Shown here in pieces: positions 15,393 to 15,764 of a DNA stretch of 15,764 nt. Source of the stretch: Flavobacteriales bacterium (GTDB taxonomy: Bacteria > Bacteroidota > Bacteroidia > Flavobacteriales > Flavobacteriaceae); assembly GCA_002737105.1 (NCBI GenBank), contig NSHO01000027.1:1-15764 (forward strand), in the 5' to 3' direction. Within the stretch, counting starts at the first letter, position 1. Every line of letters starts with the position of its first letter. The translations under genes and the position numbers were made by a program. The notes below the pieces were generated by a model. It searched no databases and was not told the origin of the DNA. It was given only the letters and a program-made list of their open reading frames with translations.

Positions 15393-15764
15393 TTAATGCT
15401 TATCAATTACTTTTACTTCTACTGCTCCAGTTTTTTTGAAGAAAGAAACCAATTCTTCTTCATTATCATGAACACCAACTTCCATTAAAAAATGGTCATC
15501 CGTTGTTCTTACATCCGGATTTTCTGCTTGTTTGAAAGGCCATAATTTACTTCTCATATAAAAAGTAATTACCATTAAGTGAGCGGCAAAAAATACGGTC
15601 ATTTCGAACATAATCGGAACAAAAGCCGGCATGTTTTCTACATAACTAAAACTTGGTTTTCCACCAATATCTTGAGGCCAATCTTCAATCATTATAAAAC
15701 GCATCATAGTTGTTGCGACAGATATTCCCACTATTCCGTATAAAAATGCACAAATTGCAAGTCG
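15393..15764 (-). CDS. actD: ActD, DUF3341 subunit of alternative complex III (3' part, cut by right edge)
   Basis: ActD is a small inner-membrane subunit of ACIII with two transmembrane helices. The visible 124 codons read open to the window edge: RLAICAFLYGIVGISVATTMM (a membrane helix), the family signature EDWPQDIGGKPSFS, a second helix around PAFVPIMFEMTVFFAAHLMVITF, then a soluble tail with TTDDHFLMEVG and a C-terminal KVIDKH. A GTG at 15731 could be taken as a start, but it lies in the middle of the first helix and the frame continues upstream, so the gene is simply truncated by the window. About 50 N-terminal residues are missing relative to the usual length. actE follows after 5 bp. 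Confidence 0.92.
   Translation of the reverse strand, partial: RLAICAFLYGIVGISVATTMMRFIMIEDWPQDIGGKPSFSYVENMPAFVPIMFEMTVFFAAHLMVITFYMRSKLWPFKQAENPDVRTTDDHFLMEVGVHDNEEELVSFFKKTGAVEVKVIDKH

Noticed and set aside
15729..15731. GTG start for a complete 112-residue protein
   Set aside because: It falls inside a transmembrane helix, and the same frame continues open to the window edge with ActD-like sequence.

Overview
This AT-rich window (roughly one third G+C by eye) comes from a member of the Bacteroidota, most likely the Flavobacteriaceae and plausibly Flavobacterium or a close relative. The evidence is a SprA-type gliding/type IX secretion protein, an alternative complex III (Act) cluster joined to an aa3-type cytochrome oxidase, promoters of the Bacteroidota TTG-N(~19)-TAnnTTTG type, and start codons preceded by A-rich leaders without Shine-Dalgarno sequences.

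Layout. From 1 to about 5.9 kb, three genes read leftward: maeB (malic enzyme), ruvA (Holliday-junction protein) and the first ~965 codons of sprA, which runs off the left edge. The sprA start appears to be a TTG one base after the ruvA stop. A 7-bp tandem repeat fills part of the maeB-ruvA gap and contains the maeB stop codon. From 5884 to 6477 there is a 594-bp gene-free stretch. It holds the maeB promoter, a 94-bp element with TGTCATT/AATGACA ends, and an 11-copy array of a 21-bp unit bounded by near-perfect inverted repeats. Next comes ruvB (leftward). Divergent from it is a rightward group: a small DUF4286 protein, rsmA (16S rRNA dimethyltransferase) and mgtE (Mg2+ channel), the last two overlapping by 11 bp. 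The gap before rsmA holds three more short repeats.

A strong bidirectional hairpin terminator at 10.23-10.27 kb separates mgtE from a leftward respiratory operon. In transcription order this is actD (cut by the right edge), actE, actF, ctaC and ctaD. Together they encode the distal part of a quinol:cytochrome c oxidoreductase (ACIII) and the two core subunits of the terminal oxidase. That is the combination expected for an ACIII-aa3 electron-transfer supercomplex: quinol to ACIII hemes, then the CuA site of CtaC, then heme a and heme a3/CuB of CtaD.

The protein-coding content is conserved housekeeping and respiratory genes. The least explained DNA is the repeat-rich interval between maeB and ruvB (about 6.07-6.47 kb). 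Protein-level oddities are a 22-histidine periplasmic-type insert in ActF and an insertion next to the CuA motif of CtaC. I found no tRNA, rRNA, CRISPR array, intact insertion sequence or defence system.
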